DNA of 64,000 nt from Haematobia irritans. Lineage: Eukaryota; Arthropoda; Insecta; Diptera; Muscidae. The position numbers and the translations under genes are program-made. Numbering within the stretch: the first letter of the stretch is position 1; every line of letters begins with the position of its first letter. Under the pieces are notes generated by a model, which was not told the DNA's origin, did not search any database, and was given only the letters and a program-made list of their open reading frames with translations. Location of the stretch: contig NC_134401.1 of the NCBI RefSeq assembly GCF_050003625.1, positions 65,937,242-66,001,241 of the forward strand. Direction: 5' to 3'. Shown here piece after piece: positions 58,714 through 64,000 of this stretch.

Positions 58714-60367
58714 GCTAGAAACAACTTTAGAATCGAACTTGCCTTTCATACAACAGCAATCGTTTAAGATGCAAATGCTTTCATAATGTTCGTTATTTAA
58801 CATTTGCCTGTTGCTTTGCCTTGTTGTTGAAAGTAAACTTAACAGTGCATACTTGTGCAGTACTGAAAGCTCAATCTATGTTAGGTGATTTGGAAGTTTT
58901 GTAACCAGCACAGCCAAAGCTCCTTGCAGGATTCATCCGCTGGATGAATTTATAAAATACTTACGCACATTCGGCTCTGGCCACAGTACAAAACGGACAT
59001 TACGGCCGTGAACACGTGAACTGGTACCCCAAATACGAGTGTGGTTGATACAAAGCAGAAGCCGTCCCCTGCTTAAGTGAGTGAAAAAAGTGCAAGTGAT
59101 TAATTAAAATTGGTTTGTTCAACAAATTCACTACCTTTGTAGCTATCGGGGAACTTTATATTTACTTACAAACGATTTGCTTAACTGCCATAACATAAGT
59201 GAAATGTCTTAATTTAGTAATATTTGCTCAGAAACCCCATTCTAATCTTTGAATTCATTCGTAGCTTAATGGAGAATCTGTATTTGCCTGCTACAAGTCC
59301 ACTGGGACAATAAAACAATTAAGAGCTCATAACTCCCGTAGACATTCACAGTTGATGTCGCAGCTTTGAATACTCAGGGAAACAAACACTTGCACACTTT
59401 CTGGCAGATACATACGCTGTAGACTAGGACTACTCTTACTCAACTGGCAACAACACTTGTTGCTTGACAAAGCGACAATAGAGCAGTGACTATCAAAAAG
59501 AAATAATGGGGTTTGTGCCCACATCACCATTCCTTTCCGTTACAAGGTGCTCGTTATACAAGCATGTACCTCAATCTCGACTCGCCCCATTTCGACCGCC
59601 GCAACAGCCAGTCCGTGCATATATTTACATATATTTTCCTTATGGCTAAACAATTGAGAATGGAGAGAGAAAACATCACACAGTACTTTGTCGACCACTT
59701 TCATCCCATTATACCTGCAAATGGCCAGACCATCCATCCTGATACCTATCCACCCTCATTGCTTGCGGTTTGTTATACTTACAAAGTGTACAATAGCGTA
59801 TAGAGATGGATGGATGTAAGTTGCCATTGTCTGGGTTAAATCGTAGTATACTGGGAAAACTTTTGCCTGTGAAGTATAGTAGAGGAACAAAGTTCAGCAT
59901 GGTAGGGTCCAAGGCCTCTCATCAACTTCGACTAAGATCATGACGCTCAATCAATCGTAAAATCAATATCTAAGGCAATGATGGAGGATTTTATTGTTGT
60001 CAAAATCAAAATGCAGATAAAGTCATGGTCGAGGCCAATGCCGTGTGCAAATAGATCTAAGGAAATGGCAAAGTTCGTCTACCCATACTTCACCCAGGCA
60101 CATAGCTAAAGTTTCATCCTCAACTTACATATGACATGTGTAACAATATTTTGTGGTCGTGTCCTATGATGCTAACATCATTTAAGACTAAAACATGTCG
60201 GTTGCCCGCACTTGACACATTCAACAATGTCCCCCACATCCATTGATGTTGGCACGTGGGCAAGTCCTTGTGTGTGCTGTGGTGTCTACTTTCTAGGGTG
60301 AACGAATGGCCACACATAAATAGTTTGGGACCACGAACAGGTAGATACTCCACTCAACAGGCATTTA
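58714..60367. other. apparently unique sequence, no supported gene
   Basis: The longest stretch outside Pepck without obvious repeat families and with somewhat higher GC. Open frames of 65-96 codons on both strands show no recognisable domain and overlap each other. It could hold non-coding exons of a neighbouring gene or a divergent single-copy sequence; I cannot support either. Confidence 0.45.
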
Positions 60368-60428
60368 AAGGTTAAAGTGACAGCCCGATTAAGATTCAGG
60401 CTCACTTAGACTATTCAGTCCATTGTGA
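60368..60428 (-). repeat. SINE tail fragment
   Basis: 'gacagcccgattaagattca' and 'ctattcagtccattgtgat' match the complement of the SINE 3' region, with the variant 'gattaagattcagg' also seen near 47420. Confidence 0.7.
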
Positions 60429-61232
60429 TAAACAGGCATTTAATAGAGCCATTCCGGAGATTGATTAGCCCAAGTCATTTATAGTTTTTAATCAATCAAA
60501 CTTTTTATTACTGATATTATTATTATTTATTTGGATTGAAATTAATGAAAAATTGAGCTTTCCATGCACTCGAAAAAAGTTTACTTGCATCAAAATAAGT
60601 AGGTATTCACTGATTCCGTTTTTAATAAATTAAACTCGGATGCAAATGTTTTTAATTGAATTTTTAATCTTCCCTTTGGAATATATATTGGCAAAGCTAT
60701 TAAGGAACAGATAAATATCCGCGTGGTAATTTCAATTATAACAGATGCAATGCAATAAAGTAAAACGCTATTTAGTTTGGATTTGTTCGAATTAGCTACC
60801 TTTGGCAAAAATTGCGGTTCCATTCCAGATGAAGCGACTTCTTGAATAATCGAAACTTTGGTATCTTTTAGTTTCCCGAAAAAAGTGACCCCTTCTTTAA
60901 GTTAAAATGAACTCATTGTGAAGAAAGTTGATCTTCGTATAGCGCCAAAGACATTTTTATTTGTTTGAACGATATGATTTTCGTAGAAATTTAACATTTT
61001 CATATATTTATGTACCACTATACTTCAGAATGAACAAATTTAACTGCATGGAATGCATATATGGAATGATTTTATTGAACTTTTTTTCATTTGGACAAAT
61101 CTTACATATTTGTGGTAAACTTTTTAATTCAAAATTAGAACAGCTTACCTTCTTTTTAAATACAATTCTATTTTATGTATATAGGCTATTTTTCTTCAAT
61201 AAAATACATGTTTTATTAATATATTAAATATA

Positions 61233-61748
61233 CACTGAAAAAACAATGAACCCACCAGGAAGAAAACTTTCGGTTAATTTTAGAAAATTTTGAATATTTG
61301 TAGAAAATTTTAACTAAACAGTATTACAAACGTTGGCATCACGCCGATGTCATAACATCAAGTACATATTTTTCGACAAATTCAAGAAAATTTATTAGAC
61401 ATAACTAAGTTTTTTCACTTGTTAAAGAAAATTTTGTAGTTTGAAGGAAAAACTTGGAGTTCAAAATTGCAAGAATGTCTTTAGTGACATACGAAGTTCA
61501 TGATGGACGCATTTTTGGTAAAATTTACAAATTTAAAGAAATTTTGAACTATTTTGTGGAAGACACGAATTTAGTTCATCTTTATGCTTCATTGGAGTAT
61601 ATTTTTTTCCTCGGGTTTAGTTAATTTAACTAACGTACACAAAAAATTATTAGAGTAAAGAAAACTTTCTCTAAACATAATAATTCCATGAACTAAAATA
61701 AAGTTAAATTGGCTTTAGTGAAATAGAGAGTTCACTTTTTTGTGAGTG
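61233..61748 (+). mobile_element. MITE 'M', complete copy, 516 bp, TA target
   Basis: Flanked by TA at 61231-61232 and 61749-61750. The corresponding site in E copy 1 (complement of about 1428-1462) has one TA, an empty site. Ends CACTGAAAAAACAATGAAC and GTTCACTTTTTTGTGAGTG. Confidence 0.92.
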
Positions 61749-62567
61749 TATTTATTAAGAATCAACAGCATCGAAATATTAGTTTATTATTCCAATATTT
61801 CCAATCTCCATGTAATGTTATAAACTGTTAAACGTATTTTCTTCTTCTTTTACCTTTCACTTTTAATAAGTTGCTGCCTAACGATTTTGTCCTCCTTTTA
61901 CAATTTCAATACCTACAAATATAAATCATAAAAAAATCATAAACCAATTTTTTTCACAAAAGGTTAGCATCACTGAATGTTACCTGGTAATTGAAGATTC
62001 AAAAATGAAGACGTATGTATGAAGGGGTTGTTATTCTGTTGGTATTCTTTCTTTATACACCATCACGAACATTGATAGATTTATTGTTTGTTAATTATGT
62101 TTAATAATTTTGCAAAAACGAAAATTTTCTCAATCATTTAAAATAATAAATATTTTATATATTTTATTGGTATTAATTACATTATTTTTTAACAATCACT
62201 CCGTACACCATAACAACACGAATCCAATTAAAAACACAACCCACGCGCAAACATATCGATGACAGGTATCGATTACAGGTAGATAAAAGAAATATAGGAA
62301 ATTTTCCTATATTCTAACAAGTGTGTTTCCTTAAGGTTTGAAAGGATGAATACTTCTTAGTACGAATGAACTAAAATATTTTTCTATGCTATGTGTTATT
62401 CGTATGTATGATAAGCTTTCTATAATAAAGGAAGTCAGAATTATAATTTTATATGAAATTTTACTAAATTTGAGGAAACTTAGTTCGGCGCTTGTTTATT
62501 TTTACGAATGCTTTGTTATCAGTGAATAAAATTTTCTTGTTCAGTAGTAAATTCTATACCCCGCGAA

Positions 62568-62922
62568 TTTACTACTGAACACCACCGTGGTGCAATGGTT
62601 AGCATGCCCGCCTTGCATACACAAGGTCGTGGGTTCGATTCCTGCTACGACCGAACACCAAAAAGTTTTTCAGCGGTGGATTATCCCACCTCAGTAATGT
62701 TGGTGACATTTCTGAGGGTTTCAAAGCTTCTCTAAGTGGTTTCACTGGAATGTGGAACGCCGTTCGGACTCGGCTATAAAAAGGAGGTACCTTGTCATTG
62801 AGCTTAACATAGAATCGGGCAGCACTCAGTGATAAGAGAGAAGTTCACCACTGTGGTATCACAATGGACTGAATAGTCAAAGTGAGCCTGATACATCGGG
62901 CTGCCACATAACCTAACCTAAC
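62568..62922 (+). mobile_element. tRNA-derived SINE, full-length, 12-bp TSD
   Basis: Flanked by ATACCCCGCGAA at 62556-62567 and 62923-62934. Head, body and CCTAA-like tail match the 44965 copy. An extra 'tttactactgaac' precedes the usual 5' end. Confidence 0.93.
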
Positions 62923-63143
62923 ATACCCCGCGAAGAAAACAGTATTAATAAAATTCCATGCCTTATTCTAGTTAATGAACTATTCCTAACTGCTTTCAGT
63001 TTAGGATTTGTTTACTGAAACAAGTACATTTCATTATTTCACACAAAAATTAACTTAATGGAAATTAAATGGCTAAACTAAATTGATGATTTTTTTCCTT
63101 TGGTTGGGAAGGCACTTTTTTCTGGGTGTAAAAAGAATTAAAA

Positions 63144-63610
63144 AATTAAAATGGTCACCATCTAAAATGTTATGGTATTGGTCAAAACTGTTTTTCTCCC
63201 AGTTAAAATAATCTAAAATGTTATGATCTACGAGAAAATAGTTTTGTCCCTATTAAGAGAACGTGTTTTGAATACTGAATATTGTTGTATTGAACTAAAA
63301 CACACCAAATTTCTCTAATTACAAATGTCAGGAAAATAATCGTTATCGGCCGAGTTTTGCTTTTTGACCGAACATCGGCTTGGTCCAAAAAACCCGCTAC
63401 GTTCGAGCTCTAGAACATGGTCACAATCAAAAGTGTTATGAACTTTATGAAAGCCCTTTTTCGACGGCGAAAAAAGAACGCAATTTGAGAAAAGAAAACA
63501 CAAAAGTAATTATTTTTTAAAATTAATTCCTTGTTTAATTGTAATTAGTATGTCGTGCAAGCAGACATCATATATACTCTATTTTGGATAAATTTCATCA
63601 ATAAAAGTGG
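63144..63610 (+). mobile_element. dispersed repeat 'R', copy 3 (partial)
   Basis: 'aaatggtcaccatctaaaat', 'tttttctcccagttaaaa' and 'cgacggcgaaaaaagaacgc' parallel the R copies at 4260-4370 and 54285-54405; the 3' part is missing or diverged. Confidence 0.65.
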
Positions 63611-63700
63611 ATGCTATGTTCGGTTTTCGTGTTGAAATCATTTTATTTTCGCGATTCCTTTTTTCTGAAATAATCAAAATTTTGAATGAAAACAAACATA

Positions 63701-64000
63701 CGAGGGAAGTTCTGAAACTTCTTAGCCTAGCATAAAAAGCACGGTATAAACAGAAAAAAGTTAAGTGTTTTGGAAACTTCCATCTCTGTTATGAACACAT
63801 GTTAAATTTTGTTTCGATCTGCCACCCCTTCATATAGAAACAGGTGTTCAAAAAGACGCATCCGCAATTTTTTTACAATGGAAAAATTAGAAATGCGTGC
63901 TGTCATTAAATATTTACATAAAAAAGGTTTATCGGGACAAGAAATTCATAGTGATATGGTGAATGTGTTAGGTGAAAGTGCTCCTTCATATGCAACAGTA
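63701..64000 (+). mobile_element. mariner element, 5' end, cut by the window edge
   Basis: After a TA (63699-63700) the terminus CGAGGGAAGTTCTGAAACTT is mariner-like. A 177-bp leader precedes the transposase start. Completeness cannot be judged. Confidence 0.85.
63878..64000 (+). CDS. mariner transposase, N-terminal 41 codons (partial)
   Basis: The open frame from the ATG at 63878 continues to the window end. It reads with the typical mariner start: 'EMRAVIKYLHKKGLSGQEIH' (first helix-turn-helix) and '..GESAPSYATV', the usual beginning of the first DNA-binding helices. Such proteins bind the terminal repeats and cut and paste the element; the DD34D catalytic part would lie beyond the window. 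No stop or frameshift is seen so far. Confidence 0.88.
   Translation, partial: MEKLEMRAVIKYLHKKGLSGQEIHSDMVNVLGESAPSYATV

Larger units (their letters stand above)
60870..63130 (-). mobile_element. element 'E', copy 2, with two nested inserts
   Basis: Reverse complement of 403-1830. The end at 63130 keeps the full terminus (CACTTTTTTCTGGGTGTA); the end near 60875 keeps CCCGAAAAAAGTGACC. Its 2.26 kb reduces to about 1.4 kb once MITE M (61233-61748) and a SINE (62568-62922) are removed. Confidence 0.85.

Overview
The window looks like nuclear DNA of a higher (probably muscid/calyptrate) fly. The evidence is one well-conserved insect-type cytosolic PEPCK gene with a short first coding exon and an arthropod core promoter, set in very AT-rich DNA crowded with insect-type mobile elements (DINE-1/helentron-like repeats, mariner/rosa, hAT, piggyBac-like, Gypsy, LINE, tRNA-derived SINEs). 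The species is an inference.

Layout. 1-20.7 kb: nested non-autonomous DNA transposons, a helentron-like element with tandem repeats, a 149-bp AT tract and a dead LINE. 20.7-26 kb: a tandem duplication, then the only clear host gene, Pepck (coding 22835-22866 joined to 23699-25604, plus strand), with TATA, initiator and DPE motifs, a 25-codon upstream ORF and a nearby polyadenylation signal. 25978-40430: a single 14.45-kb giant foldback element flanked by a perfect 9-bp target duplication. Its roughly 6-kb arms carry tandem arrays of a 172-bp satellite unit in opposite orientation, around a 298-bp loop. 40.4-52 kb: nested TA-target elements, SINEs, paired tRNA-like modules, an internally deleted DD41D (rosa-type) transposon and a hAT transposase scrap. 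52.5-55.1 kb: a small deletion derivative of the foldback element next to other MITEs. 55.1-58.7 kb: a fused Gypsy pol remnant split by a solo LTR, and local duplications. 58.7-60.4 kb: apparently unique sequence with no gene I can support. 60.9-64 kb: a second, inverted copy of the element that opens the window, itself carrying a MITE and a SINE, and the 5' end of a mariner running off the window.

Only Pepck is a convincing cellular gene. The most interesting object is the giant foldback element. Its termini, TSD length and arm structure resemble Drosophila Foldback (FB) elements, which also have long inverted repeats made of tandem subrepeats and 9-bp TSDs. Here, however, the arms are built of nucleosome-sized units and differ by four units, two on each side of a shared marker unit. 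I see no transposase in it. Several insertions can be proven inside the window because a related copy lacking the insert is also present. All similarity statements come from reading the sequence by eye, not from alignment software or a database.
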